Shown here: one piece after another, positions 15,984-26,681 of the stretch
Layout: every line of letters begins with the position of its first letter
Position numbering within the stretch: position 1 is the first letter of the stretch
From: Verrucomicrobiales bacterium
GTDB taxonomy: Bacteria; Verrucomicrobiota; Verrucomicrobiia; Verrucomicrobiales; DEV007
Direction of reading: 5' to 3'
NCBI GenBank assembly: GCA_016795505.1
Contig: JAEUHH010000051.1
Location: 1-64,000, forward strand
Length of the DNA stretch: 64,000 nucleotides
Notes under the pieces: model-generated
Databases searched by the model: none
What the model was told of the DNA's origin: nothing
What the model saw: only the letters and a program-made list of their open reading frames with translations
Translations under genes and position numbers: made by a program

Positions 15984-18900
15984 ATGAGCGGGCAGAAACA
16001 GCACAGCCAAGCGAGGCCGCCCGCGGCAATCTCGGGATTGGCCGCGGTGGTGGCTCTGGCTGTCCTGTTGGCATTCGGTGCGAGCCCGGCGCGAGCGCAG
16101 AATGTCGAATTCCGCCAAATCTCTTCGCCGGCTGGGGTGATCAACCAGACGACCTTCCCTACCGCGGGTAGCCAAATCTCGACGGTGACCGCTCCGGCGA
16201 CGATCTCCGGCTACCGGTTCACTCACTGGACCCTGAATGGAATGCGGGCGGGGGATTTGGCGGGCGGGGGGGCGAACCCGATTTTCTTCACCATCGTTGA
16301 GCCGGTGGAGGCGGTCGCCAATTACGTGCTCGAATCGGCGGACAGCGACGGGGACGGGGTTCTGGACTGGCTGGAAATCTATTACTTCGGCAATCTCAAT
16401 CTGGCCGCCGATGACGATCCGGATGGTGACCGCTTTACCATTCTGGAGGAGCTGACGCTGGGATATCACCCCGGCTTGCATGACTTGCGGAGCCAGGGTG
16501 GGCTCAGTCGGCGGCGGGGACAGTTGATCGCCGTCAATGATCCAGGGCCCGGTCCTGATCCCGACCCCGATCCCGACCCCCACCCTGAATTGGCCGATCT
16601 GGATGGGGATGAGTTCCTGAGATGGCGCGAAGACCTCCGGGGGTATCTCGATACCTCCTATGACCGCCTCAACGAGGGGGGGGTTAGCCGTCGAAGGTCG
16701 GCCCCGATTTTCGCGGTGCCGATTGCGAACTTCGCGCGATTGGTCGAAGCCAGCACCCCTGGTGGAGTGGTGGATCAGGAGCGGGTGGTGCCAGCGGGCT
16801 CGACGGTGAATCTCACCACGGCGCCGCTCACGCACGATGGGTATCAGTTCACCGGATGGTTTGCCAACGAGCAGCGACTTGACTCGCCGCCACGGAACCA
16901 GCCAACGCCGATCACGGTGCACGTGGACACGCTGGCCATCGCCCGCTACCATGATGGGACGGCTGACACCGACGCCGATGGAGTGCCGGATTGGGTGGAG
17001 TGGTATTCCTTCGATTCACTCGCCAATAATCTGGATTCTGACCCGGATGGCGACGGGTTGCCTCTGCGGGTGGAATTGTTCCGGGGATATTCGACCATTG
17101 CGCCGGATGTTCTGGATCCGGGCGGAGTCAGCCGGCGGCGGTCGGCTCTCGTCGATGTCGGGCCGGCGGCGGGTTTTCCCTATTCGATGGTAAGCGCTCC
17201 GGGCGGCATGGTGAATCTGGCCGGCTTCGTCGCGCCGGGTACGGTGGTGACGAGCCCGGATCTGGGCAGCAGCACGAACGGGAACTTTCGGTTCGCTTTT
17301 TGGGAGGTGAACGGCGTCCGGCAAACGGATCCTGGCGGCTATTCTAGGGGAGGCATTTCCTTCCCGGTGAGTGCTCCGACCGTGGCGGTTGCACGCTACG
17401 CGGACACCACTCTCGACGATGATTTCGATGGCATCGCGGACTGGTATGAGCTGGCGCACTTCGGCTCGCTCAACCGATCTCCGTCCAACGATGGGGACAA
17501 CGACGGCATCACTTTGGGCGGCGAGATTTTTCGCGGCTATTCGCCACTGGTTCGCGACCATCTCGCGGCGGGCGGGATTTCGCGGCGGCGTTCGGACCTC
17601 GTGGGTGTCAACGCGGTTCCCCTGAGCGCGGCGCCTTACGTGACGGTGAACGGGACGACTGACGTGACTCCGACCGGCGCCCGGTTGAGCGCCTTTGTGA
17701 ATGGAGTGGGGTTGGAATCGACGGTCTACTTTGAGTATGGCCCCACGATGTCCTACGGTGCGCGCACGCCGACCCGGACCATTGGCGCGGGCAGCGGGCC
17801 CGTGATCGTGGCCGAAACCATCACCGGGCTCGCGCCCGCGGCGATCCATCACTTTCGGGTCGTCGCGGAGAATTCGGTCGGCCAGCGGATCACGCCAGAC
17901 TACACGTTCAGCACGTTCTGGGATGCGGTTGCAACCGAGGGTTTCGAGGACGGCGATGTGGGTGATCGCTGGCAGATCATGGGCGGCGTCTGGCAGATTG
18001 GTCCGCCGATGTCCGGTCCAGAGGGGGCTTTCGCAGGAGCGGCAAGCGCCGGGACAAATCTCGCGGGCGATTATGCGCCCGGCACCGACAGCCGGATCAT
18101 CAGCCCGCTTTTTGAGGTGCCGGCCTTGGACCAATTCCCCCACCTCCGCTTCAACCACTGGTGGAATTTCGGGTTGGGCGACCATGGTGCCGTCGAGATC
18201 CGCGAGGGCACCACAGGGGCCTGGAAAGTCGCCGCCACTTTCACCGGTCCCTTCACGACGTGGATAGAAAAGTCGCTCGATCTTTCCGCATACGCCGGGC
18301 GGCAGATTCAAGTGGCCTTCCGCATCAAGGCCGATGCCGATGCCAATGTCGGCCCCGGTTGGTTCGTGGACGAGGTGCGGCTCGTGACGGGGGAAGTCGA
18401 CAGTTGGCTGCCGAATTCCCTAGATACGTATCCGGTGGCTGATTTCTGGCGCGATTGGACGGTGACCGGCACTGTCTGGGAGGCCGGTCCGCCCACCGCA
18501 GGTCCAGCCGGCGCCTTCGACGGGGAGACCTGCGCGGCCACGGTCCTTGGCGGCAATTACCCCATCAATGCCGACAGCCGCCTCGTCAGCCCATTTTTCC
18601 AGGTGCCTGCGGCGGCGCTGAATCCGCGCTTTCGCTTCTGGCACTGGTTCGACTTTGGCGCGGGCGATAAGGGTGCGGTCGAAATCCGGCGGCACGGCGG
18701 CCAGTGGGAAGAACTGCTCGGCTTTGGCGGGAATAGTGGCGGGGGCTGGTCAACGCCGTCCTTGGATTTGCGCTCCTTTGCAGGCCAGTGGGTGCAGGTG
18801 GCGTTCCGACTGCGCAGCGATGCGTCTGTTCAGCGCGCGGGATGGTATGTCGATGCGGCCCGGATCACCACGGGTGCCGAAGTGCTGAAGAATCCTGAGA

Positions 18901-21900
18901 CCTTCGAGGGCGAAACCGGAGACTGGCGAAGCGATTTCACCGGGTTGTGGCAGATCGGGCGTCCGACCTCCGGTCCCGGCTCAGCCCATGGCGGCAGCAA
19001 CGTCGCGGCGACCAATTTGTCCGGAAACTATCCCGCCAACATTTCGGCCCGTTTGGAGAGCCCTGCATTTCTGGTCGGTGATCCGGGCGCCAACCGCCTG
19101 ATCACCCTGCGGTTCTGGCAATGGCATCAATTTGGGAACGGCGACCAGGGTTCTCTGGGAATCTCGGTGCGGGATGGGGAAGTGTGGTCCGATTGGGTGC
19201 CTGCGCTCACCGTAACGGGTTCCTCGGGTGGCTGGCAGCAGCGGGTTCTCGACCTTGGCAGCTACCGCGGCAAGACCGTGAAATTGGGCTTTCTGCTCAC
19301 CGCGGATAGTGACGGCTCGACTGGTCCGGGATGGTATTTCGATGATCTTGAAATCACCTCCGTGGTCAGGGGCGAACTCGCCGCTGGCGCGCCAGTACAG
19401 AACGACATCGCCGCAAATGGCGATTTTCAATATTACGCGCTGACTCTCGACACGGCTGGTCCGTTGATCCTGTCGCTCTCCCATACTGGAGTGGGCAACC
19501 GGATCGAGCTTTTCGCCTCCCGTACGCTGCTCCCATCGCGGGGCGCCCACGAATTTGGCGACGCGTCGGGGCCCGGCGCGAATCGCGAATTGCTGATCCC
19601 GTGGGCCTCGCCGGGCACCTGGTATATCCTCGTTTACGCCGATACCGTCGTCACGCCCGGCTCGTTCAATCTCCAGGCTGTTACTCCGGGAGTGGCGCTC
19701 ACCAGTTCCACCCCAGCCAGCCATGCGTCGAATGCGCCAGTCACGATGACGCTTAGTGGGGCGGGCTTCCGATCTGGAGCCGCTGTGGAAATGGTCTCCG
19801 ATAGCGGGACGGCAATCGCCGCCAGTTCGGTCACCCACGATTCCTTTACCAGCCTGACGGCCACGTTTGGAGCGAACAGTTTGCCGCCAGGCGTTTACGA
19901 TGTGAGGATTCGCGACATCGACGGTGGCTCGGCCGTTTTGGCAGATGCCTTCACATCCCTCGCCGCTGGGGAGCCCAGGCTGGAAACCAAACTGATCATG
20001 CCGGGAGCGATCCGCCCAGGCGCTCCCGCGACCATTTATATCGAATATGCCAACACCGGCAACGCCTCGATGCCCGCGCCCCTGCTCCAATTGCGACCTC
20101 GCGAGGGTTCCCTGAACCGCCCAATCCTGACGCTCGATCCGGCTATCACCGTCCAGACCTTCTGGTCGGGCGACAGCAATCTGCCTCCGGGAGCTTCCAC
20201 CGAGATTTTCATCCTCGGCAGTGGGGCGCAGGCGGGCATTCTTCAGCCCGGCGAGCGGCGACAGGTGCCGGTCTATTTCTCCAGCCTGCTGCAGCCCTGG
20301 GCTGCCACGTCGCTGGATATGGAAATCCGCTACTGGACGGCGGATGACGCTTCGCCCATCGATTGGGCTTCGCGCAAAATCCAGCTCCGCCCACCCACCC
20401 TGAACGCTGCGGTCTGGGACATCGTCTTCGCCAATCTCACCGGCGACCTAGGAACAACCGCCGATTATGTGAGGATGCTCAATGAAAACGCAACCTTCCT
20501 CGGACGCCTCGGCCAGCGTGTGATCGACGTGAGAGAACTTTGGAACTTCGAACTTCAGCAAGCCTACGGTTACTCGCCCTTGCCGGTGATTGGCTCCGCC
20601 ACGGATGCCGCCGTCTCCAGTCCGGGGACGCCGTTGTCGATCGGTCGCCGCTTTTCCTCCAATCTCCGCTCCCGTTGGGAGACCGGACCCTTTGGCCGTG
20701 GTTGGTACACCCCGTGGCAGACGCGCCTGCTGGTGGAACACAATGGAGCCATCGTGCGCATCGTGGGCGAAGGTGGTTCGGCCCGCGTTTTCTCCCGCGA
20801 CACGCGGAATGGGAACTACTTCTCGGGGGCTGGCGACAGTTCCAAGCTAAGCGCTGTCGGCGGCGGTTACGAGTTGCGCGAGCCTAATGGCACCGTCACG
20901 CGCTTCAACTCGTCCGGCCAGATCGCCTTGGTGGACGATGCCAACGGCAATCGCGTGACGGCCAGCTACAACGCCGGTCGGGTGGCCACCCTCGCGCACA
21001 GTTCGGGCGCTTCAATCTCAGTTTCGTATGGAAGCCATGGCTTCGTGTCCCGGATTGTGGAATCGACGGGTCGCTCGGCAGACTTCACTTATGATGGAGC
21101 CTACCTGGCCTCTGTCACCACGGATGACGGGAAGGTAACTCAGTACACCTATCACACTACAGGCGCACCCGCCCGGCTTCACGCACTGACTTCGATCACC
21201 CGAGGCGGGGTGACCAGGACGTTCTCTTGGGATGATCGGGGACGGCTTGCCGAAAGCGCCATTCCGGCAGCCGGTCAGACAATCGGCTTCGGCTACGACG
21301 AGGCGGGCGGCGTGAACATTTCCGATGTGGCAGGCACAACCTCGTTCTTCTTCGATCATCGCGGTTTGTTGGCGAAGACCGTCGATCCGCTTGGCAACAC
21401 CACCACCTCGGAATTCGACCAGGATCTCCGACTCAAGCGCCTCCTGCTGCCTTCTGGCGACAGCCGCAGCTTTACCTGGTGCAGTTGTGGCAGCCCGGCG
21501 ACGATCACCGACGAACTCGGTCACACCACCCGCTTCAGCTACGACCACCCCCTGAAGAAGATGACCGCCTTCGTCGATGCGAAAGGCAATCGCACGAGCT
21601 ACACCTACGACGCGAAGGGGAACCTGCTCGCGACGACCTACGCCAATCAGTCGGTGGAATCACTCGGCGCCTATGATGCGACGGGTCTTCCCGCGTCGCT
21701 CACCAACCGGCGAGGCCAGACTTCCACCTTCACCTACACTCCATCCGGTCAGATTGCCCGCCGGACATTGGCCGAAGGCGATGTCGCGGATTTCACCTAT
21801 GACGCCCGAGGCAACCTCATTCGCGTCACCGAGCAACCGGTGACGGGGCCAGAGAAGATCACGACCTACGACTACACCCCTGCGACTGACGGCGACCGTC

Positions 21901-24900
21901 TCCGCAAAGTCAGCTACCCCAACGGTGGTTGGGTCGAATACTTCTACGACGAGCAGGGCCGCCGCAGCCGCCTGACAGACAGCGCTGGCGGAGACACCCG
22001 CTACGAATACGATGTCGCCGGGCGCCTTTGGAAACTCCGCGACCAAGACAATGTGCAGATCGTAGAATATCTTTATGACGCGGCGGCGCGCTTGCGCCGC
22101 ATCAACAAAAGAAACGGTAATTACACAACCTATGAGTATGATGCCGCCGGGCAGATCTTGATGTTGGTCAATCACGCGCCAGGCGGGACCCCAAACTCAA
22201 GCTTCGTATATTCTTACGATTCGAATGGCCGCCGCACCAGGATGGAGACTCTTGATGGTGCATGGACATACGCCTACGATGCAACTGGGCAATTGATCCA
22301 TGCTGTTCTGAATTCCATAGATCCTCAAATTCCAAACCAGGATCTCCGCTACCAATACGATGCGCTTGGCAATAGATCTTCGACCAATTTAAATGGTGTG
22401 CCCACGGCTTATGTGTCCAATAATCTAAACCAATACTCCAGTGTCGGTGGAATCGCATATCAACACGACAAGGATGGTAACCTAGTGTCTGATGGAGAGC
22501 GAATTTACGTTTACGATTCCGAAAATCGCTTGCAGCAGTTCAGTGGGCCAGGCGGAATTATGCAATACGAGTATGATTCCTTTGGGAATCGGGTTGCATC
22601 GTTGTTGAACGGGGAGCGAACGGAATACTTGCTGGACCCTACCGGGCTGGTGAATGTCACTGCAGAGTTGGACATTGGATCAGGAGTGTCGGAGTTTACA
22701 CACGGTCTTGGCCTTGTTGCGAAAAAGGATTCTCAAGCAGGAGTCTGCTACTTCGATTTCGACGCCATTGGATCAACGGTCGGAGCCACTGTCCAAAATG
22801 GCGATCAAGTGGGTGCCGCCTCGTATTTACCTTTTGGTGAGGAGCTCTCGTCTTCCGTTGATTCTGAAATATCCAGCCGCTTCGTTGGACAATTTGGGGT
22901 GAAAACGCCATTAAATGGCCCTATTTTCATGCGAGCTAGATTCTATTCTCACAAAACGGGACGATTCCTCTCAAATGACCCGTTAGACATTTTTGGGGGG
23001 GATGTGAATTTGTATCGTTATGTGGGAAATTATCCGTTGGGGAGGGTAGACCCGCTCGGCCTATTCGGGGTAAATACAAATTTTTCAGGAGGTGTCCCAC
23101 TTCCAGGTGGTCATCTAGCTTTTGGTGGTGGGTGGTCGGTTGGTACTGGGGGTGTATGCTTAAATGCTAACATTGGATTAGGTATTGGATTGCCAAAATT
23201 TGGTTTCTCTAAAACATTGGGATCGATGCCTGTGTCGGGTTGGGATGGATTTTCGGCTACGGGGAATTACGGCGTTGTCGAAGGTTCGGTTACGTGGAAA
23301 CCCGGTGGGGATCACGGGGGCGCTCTCGGAATTTCCAATGGAGTGGGGTTAGGAGCATCGGTTACAACGGGTTGGACCATCTGCACGCCTCCTCCTCCCC
23401 TGCCCCCAGGCAGCCCTCCCAGCGGCGGTAACGGTAGCGGAGGTGCGAGCGCCAGCTCGCCATTTATCGTTTCCCGCGATCCCAACGAGAAATTGGGACC
23501 GGTGGGTATCGGTCCCCAGAACTGGATCACGGGCGATGACGCCCTGCCTTATCGCATAAATTTCGAGAATCTAGGACCGGGGTCGAAGGATGCCAATGGG
23601 GATCCCTACCCCACCTTCGCGACTGCGCCCGCGCAGAGGGTGACGGTGACCGACCAACTGCCGGCCCATCTGGATTGGAACGGATTCCGGCTCACCGAGA
23701 TTGGCTTCGGCGATCAGGTGATCGCGATTCCCGAGAACCGGACCCACCATGCCGCGAAGGTGGGCATGACTTTCAACGGCAAATCCTTCGACGTCGAAAT
23801 CGAAGCCGGGATCAACTTCAACACCGGGCTGGTCACCGTGACCTTCCAATCCCTCGATCCCACGACCGGTCTGCCGCCGGCGGCGGACATTGGCTTCCTG
23901 CCTCCCGAAGATGGCACCGGCAGGGGCATGGGGCACGTTTCTTTCCTGGTCGGGTCGAAGGCGGCAGTTCCAACTGGAACGGCTATCCGCAACATCGCCG
24001 AGATCCGCTTCGACAACAACGAGGTGATTGCGACCAACCAAGTGGATCCGCAGGATGCCTCGAAGGGAACGGACCCGGCCAAAGAGGCGCTGGTGACTGT
24101 GGACGGCGAGCCGCCCGTCAGTGCGATCACGGCGCTGCCGCCGGTGAGCGAATGGGGAGGGATCCCGGTTTCCTGGGCGGGTGACGATCTCGGCGGTTCC
24201 GGAGTTGCCGATTACGATGTGTTTGTTTCGGTGGGTGGGGGCGCGTTTGTCCCGTGGTTCGAGCGTACCCAGGAAACCAGCGCCGTCTTCCTGCCCACCA
24301 CGACGGGAATCCATGCCTTCTATGTCCGCGCCCGCGACTTCCTCGGCCAAACGCCGCCGACGGAGCCCTTTGCCCAAGCAAGTACGAAGGTAGTCCCCGA
24401 ATTGTCGCTGACCAACCTGGAGGATGGCGCGGAGGTGTTGGGGCGGCTCGGCGTCGATCTCGCACTGGCTTCATTGCCTGCCGGAGCTGAGATCGACCGG
24501 GTCGAATATTTTGCCAACGGTGTCCTGCTGGGAGAGGGGACGGGGCCCGACTTCAGGCTACGCTGGTTTCCGCTCGCGTCCGGACTCCATTTGTTGCGGT
24601 CGGTGGCCTATGACCCGTCGGGCGCCAAATCCGCCGCCGGGGAGGTGGAAATCGAAGTGTCCCATGTGGGAACTTATGCCGGCGCGGTGAAGGGAACCTA
24701 TCTGGGACTGATCCAGGAGAAGGAGCCGGAATGGCTGACCTCGGGTTCCATGTTGATGTCCAGCACTACCACGGGAGCCTTTTCCTTCAAGATTCTGATG
24801 GGAGGTAGAACCCTGTCCGGGCGAGGCGGTTTCAATCCTGATGGGGTGGCCGAGGTCTCCATCGCCCGGAAAGGCACCACCCCGCTCCGGCTCCAACTGG

Positions 24901-26306
24901 TGCATTCCTCCGTCCCGGATGTCGACCGAATCGTCGGTCGTCTGACGGATGGCAGCTTTGACGGGCCCACGATCTCGGGACAGACTTTCGCGACAGACTT
25001 CGTGGTGGATCGGCGGGTCTGGGATGCCAAGCTCAATCCTGCCACCGCTCAAGCCGGCGCCTACACCGTCATCCTGATCCATGGTTCCGATGGGCCTCCC
25101 TCGGCGGATCTCCCCCACGGACATGGTTACGGAGCGGCCTCCATCGCCACCAGTGGAAGCCTGAAATTCACCGGCCGCTTGGCGGACGGCGCGAAGGTGA
25201 GCGCGGCGTCTTACCTGTCCAAGAATGCTGAGTGGCCGCTGTATGCACCAATCTACAAGAACAACGGCTTTGTAATCGGGAAACCCAGCCTGAGGGAGGT
25301 TGTGAACATCAGCGATGGCGACGGCACTCTCCATTGGTGGAAGCGGGCAAACCCGAAATCGGTTTCCTATCCAGGTGAGATCAAGACGGAATCCCGGCTG
25401 CTGATGTCGAGATACCGCGTCCCGCCGTCAAACACCCGGCCACTTACCCTTGCCAGCCTCGGGGGCAACGTTCTGGTGTCTCTGAATGACTTGAATTTGG
25501 AGCCAGCGACGGAAAGAGTGGGCACGATGAACGCCGGAGGCGCGACCGTGATACCCCCTCAGGGAGGGGAAAGGCTTGCTCTCTCCTTCAATCTCAAGAC
25601 CGGCTCGTTGGGAGGCTCATTCATTCATCCGCAGACCGGGGCCAAGACGGCAGTGGCCGGAGTCTTCTTCCAGAAGCAGAACCTGGCCGTGGGCAGTTAT
25701 TTGGCGGGCACGGCGGGTGGCCGCATCCTCTTGGAACCACATCCGGATCGGTTGCCGGACGGTAATGATCACCTGCCAATCGGGTTGGCACCGCTGCCAG
25801 TCATGGGGATTTCATTGCCGAAAGCTGAGTCAATCGTGACGCCGGTCAATGGGGTAGTCGAAATCCGGGGCACGGCAAAAGACAAGGAAGGCATCGCCGC
25901 AGTATGGTGCCAGGTGCTGCACAACGGAGTGATGGAGGCCCCGGCTCTCGCCACGGGGACGACGGCTTGGAGTTTTCCAGTGACAATTCTTCCTGGCGAA
26001 GGTGGCCGCTATACCGTGATTGCCAAAGCGATCGACGGAGCCGGCAATGAGTCCCACCTAACGACCCGAAGCTTCATGGCTTTGCTGAGAAAGCCCCTGA
26101 ATGTGACCGTGACAGGTCCGGGGGCGGTGTCGCGTGGCTTCGTGGGAACCACGGATCGCCAGATCGGGCAACTGGTGACGATCACCGCCAAGCCCGCTAG
26201 AAGGAAGCGATTCATCGGTTGGAAGGGAAGCATCGAATCACCAGCTCGGACCATTGTATTTCTCATGACGGAGGGAATGACGTTGGAGGCCGTTTTTGAA
26301 GACTGA
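15984..26306 (+). CDS. Giant secreted RHS/YD-repeat surface protein
   Basis: 3,440 aa. ATG 15984 has an AGGTGA ribosome-binding sequence and is followed by a signal peptide ending ASPARAQ. Domain order: four InlB-like and Ca-binding-type modules, each ending GG(L/V/I)SRRR (residues about 45-540); a fibronectin-like segment (about 550-645); three MAM-like jelly rolls beginning near 650, 815 and 973; a pre-peptidase C-terminal-type domain (about 1140-1235); an IPT/TIG-like domain (to about 1330); and YD repeats (about 1546-2310). The RHS core ends in RFYSHKTGRFLSNDP and NLYRYVGN near 2315-2355. A glycine-rich tip (about 2360-2490) follows. Unusually the protein then continues for 940 residues with DPNEKLG (DUF7619-like), Ig-like and InlB-like domains. 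It is probably displayed at the cell surface. No known toxin domain was recognised. Confidence 0.9.
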   Translation: MSGQKQHSQARPPAAISGLAAVVALAVLLAFGASPARAQNVEFRQISSPAGVINQTTFPTAGSQISTVTAPATISGYRFTHWTLNGMRAGDLAGGGANPIFFTIVEPVEAVANYVLESADSDGDGVLDWLEIYYFGNLNLAADDDPDGDRFTILEELTLGYHPGLHDLRSQGGLSRRRGQLIAVNDPGPGPDPDPDPDPHPELADLDGDEFLRWREDLRGYLDTSYDRLNEGGVSRRRSAPIFAVPIANFARLVEASTPGGVVDQERVVPAGSTVNLTTAPLTHDGYQFTGWFANEQRLDSPPRNQPTPITVHVDTLAIARYHDGTADTDADGVPDWVEWYSFDSLANNLDSDPDGDGLPLRVELFRGYSTIAPDVLDPGGVSRRRSALVDVGPAAGFPYSMVSAPGGMVNLAGFVAPGTVVTSPDLGSSTNGNFRFAFWEVNGVRQTDPGGYSRGGISFPVSAPTVAVARYADTTLDDDFDGIADWYELAHFGSLNRSPSNDGDNDGITLGGEIFRGYSPLVRDHLAAGGISRRRSDLVGVNAVPLSAAPYVTVNGTTDVTPTGARLSAFVNGVGLESTVYFEYGPTMSYGARTPTRTIGAGSGPVIVAETITGLAPAAIHHFRVVAENSVGQRITPDYTFSTFWDAVATEGFEDGDVGDRWQIMGGVWQIGPPMSGPEGAFAGAASAGTNLAGDYAPGTDSRIISPLFEVPALDQFPHLRFNHWWNFGLGDHGAVEIREGTTGAWKVAATFTGPFTTWIEKSLDLSAYAGRQIQVAFRIKADADANVGPGWFVDEVRLVTGEVDSWLPNSLDTYPVADFWRDWTVTGTVWEAGPPTAGPAGAFDGETCAATVLGGNYPINADSRLVSPFFQVPAAALNPRFRFWHWFDFGAGDKGAVEIRRHGGQWEELLGFGGNSGGGWSTPSLDLRSFAGQWVQVAFRLRSDASVQRAGWYVDAARITTGAEVLKNPETFEGETGDWRSDFTGLWQIGRPTSGPGSAHGGSNVAATNLSGNYPANISARLESPAFLVGDPGANRLITLRFWQWHQFGNGDQGSLGISVRDGEVWSDWVPALTVTGSSGGWQQRVLDLGSYRGKTVKLGFLLTADSDGSTGPGWYFDDLEITSVVRGELAAGAPVQNDIAANGDFQYYALTLDTAGPLILSLSHTGVGNRIELFASRTLLPSRGAHEFGDASGPGANRELLIPWASPGTWYILVYADTVVTPGSFNLQAVTPGVALTSSTPASHASNAPVTMTLSGAGFRSGAAVEMVSDSGTAIAASSVTHDSFTSLTATFGANSLPPGVYDVRIRDIDGGSAVLADAFTSLAAGEPRLETKLIMPGAIRPGAPATIYIEYANTGNASMPAPLLQLRPREGSLNRPILTLDPAITVQTFWSGDSNLPPGASTEIFILGSGAQAGILQPGERRQVPVYFSSLLQPWAATSLDMEIRYWTADDASPIDWASRKIQLRPPTLNAAVWDIVFANLTGDLGTTADYVRMLNENATFLGRLGQRVIDVRELWNFELQQAYGYSPLPVIGSATDAAVSSPGTPLSIGRRFSSNLRSRWETGPFGRGWYTPWQTRLLVEHNGAIVRIVGEGGSARVFSRDTRNGNYFSGAGDSSKLSAVGGGYELREPNGTVTRFNSSGQIALVDDANGNRVTASYNAGRVATLAHSSGASISVSYGSHGFVSRIVESTGRSADFTYDGAYLASVTTDDGKVTQYTYHTTGAPARLHALTSITRGGVTRTFSWDDRGRLAESAIPAAGQTIGFGYDEAGGVNISDVAGTTSFFFDHRGLLAKTVDPLGNTTTSEFDQDLRLKRLLLPSGDSRSFTWCSCGSPATITDELGHTTRFSYDHPLKKMTAFVDAKGNRTSYTYDAKGNLLATTYANQSVESLGAYDATGLPASLTNRRGQTSTFTYTPSGQIARRTLAEGDVADFTYDARGNLIRVTEQPVTGPEKITTYDYTPATDGDRLRKVSYPNGGWVEYFYDEQGRRSRLTDSAGGDTRYEYDVAGRLWKLRDQDNVQIVEYLYDAAARLRRINKRNGNYTTYEYDAAGQILMLVNHAPGGTPNSSFVYSYDSNGRRTRMETLDGAWTYAYDATGQLIHAVLNSIDPQIPNQDLRYQYDALGNRSSTNLNGVPTAYVSNNLNQYSSVGGIAYQHDKDGNLVSDGERIYVYDSENRLQQFSGPGGIMQYEYDSFGNRVASLLNGERTEYLLDPTGLVNVTAELDIGSGVSEFTHGLGLVAKKDSQAGVCYFDFDAIGSTVGATVQNGDQVGAASYLPFGEELSSSVDSEISSRFVGQFGVKTPLNGPIFMRARFYSHKTGRFLSNDPLDIFGGDVNLYRYVGNYPLGRVDPLGLFGVNTNFSGGVPLPGGHLAFGGGWSVGTGGVCLNANIGLGIGLPKFGFSKTLGSMPVSGWDGFSATGNYGVVEGSVTWKPGGDHGGALGISNGVGLGASVTTGWTICTPPPPLPPGSPPSGGNGSGGASASSPFIVSRDPNEKLGPVGIGPQNWITGDDALPYRINFENLGPGSKDANGDPYPTFATAPAQRVTVTDQLPAHLDWNGFRLTEIGFGDQVIAIPENRTHHAAKVGMTFNGKSFDVEIEAGINFNTGLVTVTFQSLDPTTGLPPAADIGFLPPEDGTGRGMGHVSFLVGSKAAVPTGTAIRNIAEIRFDNNEVIATNQVDPQDASKGTDPAKEALVTVDGEPPVSAITALPPVSEWGGIPVSWAGDDLGGSGVADYDVFVSVGGGAFVPWFERTQETSAVFLPTTTGIHAFYVRARDFLGQTPPTEPFAQASTKVVPELSLTNLEDGAEVLGRLGVDLALASLPAGAEIDRVEYFANGVLLGEGTGPDFRLRWFPLASGLHLLRSVAYDPSGAKSAAGEVEIEVSHVGTYAGAVKGTYLGLIQEKEPEWLTSGSMLMSSTTTGAFSFKILMGGRTLSGRGGFNPDGVAEVSIARKGTTPLRLQLVHSSVPDVDRIVGRLTDGSFDGPTISGQTFATDFVVDRRVWDAKLNPATAQAGAYTVILIHGSDGPPSADLPHGHGYGAASIATSGSLKFTGRLADGAKVSAASYLSKNAEWPLYAPIYKNNGFVIGKPSLREVVNISDGDGTLHWWKRANPKSVSYPGEIKTESRLLMSRYRVPPSNTRPLTLASLGGNVLVSLNDLNLEPATERVGTMNAGGATVIPPQGGERLALSFNLKTGSLGGSFIHPQTGAKTAVAGVFFQKQNLAVGSYLAGTAGGRILLEPHPDRLPDGNDHLPIGLAPLPVMGISLPKAESIVTPVNGVVEIRGTAKDKEGIAAVWCQVLHNGVMEAPALATGTTAWSFPVTILPGEGGRYTVIAKAIDGAGNESHLTTRSFMALLRKPLNVTVTGPGAVSRGFVGTTDRQIGQLVTITAKPARRKRFIGWKGSIESPARTIVFLMTEGMTLEAVFED

Positions 26307-26420
26307 AATGCCCATCGACTATCTGGCAGCAATGAAGCCCTCCTGGAAAACGCCGGTGCGCCGTGGCGTAAATTTGAAATCAGCAGCAACCTGCCGACTG
26401 GAAGATTTGGTGCCGCTCTC

Positions 26421-26681
26421 ATGACGGTTCACACCAAGGCCTCGCACAAGTCCACGCGGCCCTCGCGCAGATTGGCGGCTTTCCAATGGGGGATGCCTAC
26501 GCGCTGCTGCACGGCCGTGGGCATGGACCCCGAATGGCACCTGGCCGAAGCGATCCGGCGCTTGCGGCCCGGAACCACCCGAGAGGAAATCGCCGGGCTG
26601 ACGCCGGCCAGGCTGGCACCCGTCCTGAGGGCTGAGCGGCTGGCGGGTGAGTCGGCGGTCGATCAAGCGGCCGCCGCTTGA
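26421..26681 (+). pseudogene. Possible IS66-type transposase C-terminal remnant
   Basis: A short frame whose middle reads VGMDPEWHLAEAIRRL, then TREEIAGLTPARLAP. This resembles the C-terminal tail of IS66 TnpC proteins (GIDPxxYLxxVLxRL then LTPxxW). No catalytic domain remains. It overlaps the end of the IS110 relic by 19 bp on the other strand. The 114 bp between the RHS stop and this frame hold nothing recognisable. Confidence 0.35.

Noticed and set aside
22917-26306. Polymorphic toxin domain at the end of the RHS protein
   Set aside because: The sequence after the RHS core is glycine-rich and then made of surface and Ig-like domains. No nuclease, deaminase or other toxin motif and no immunity gene was seen.
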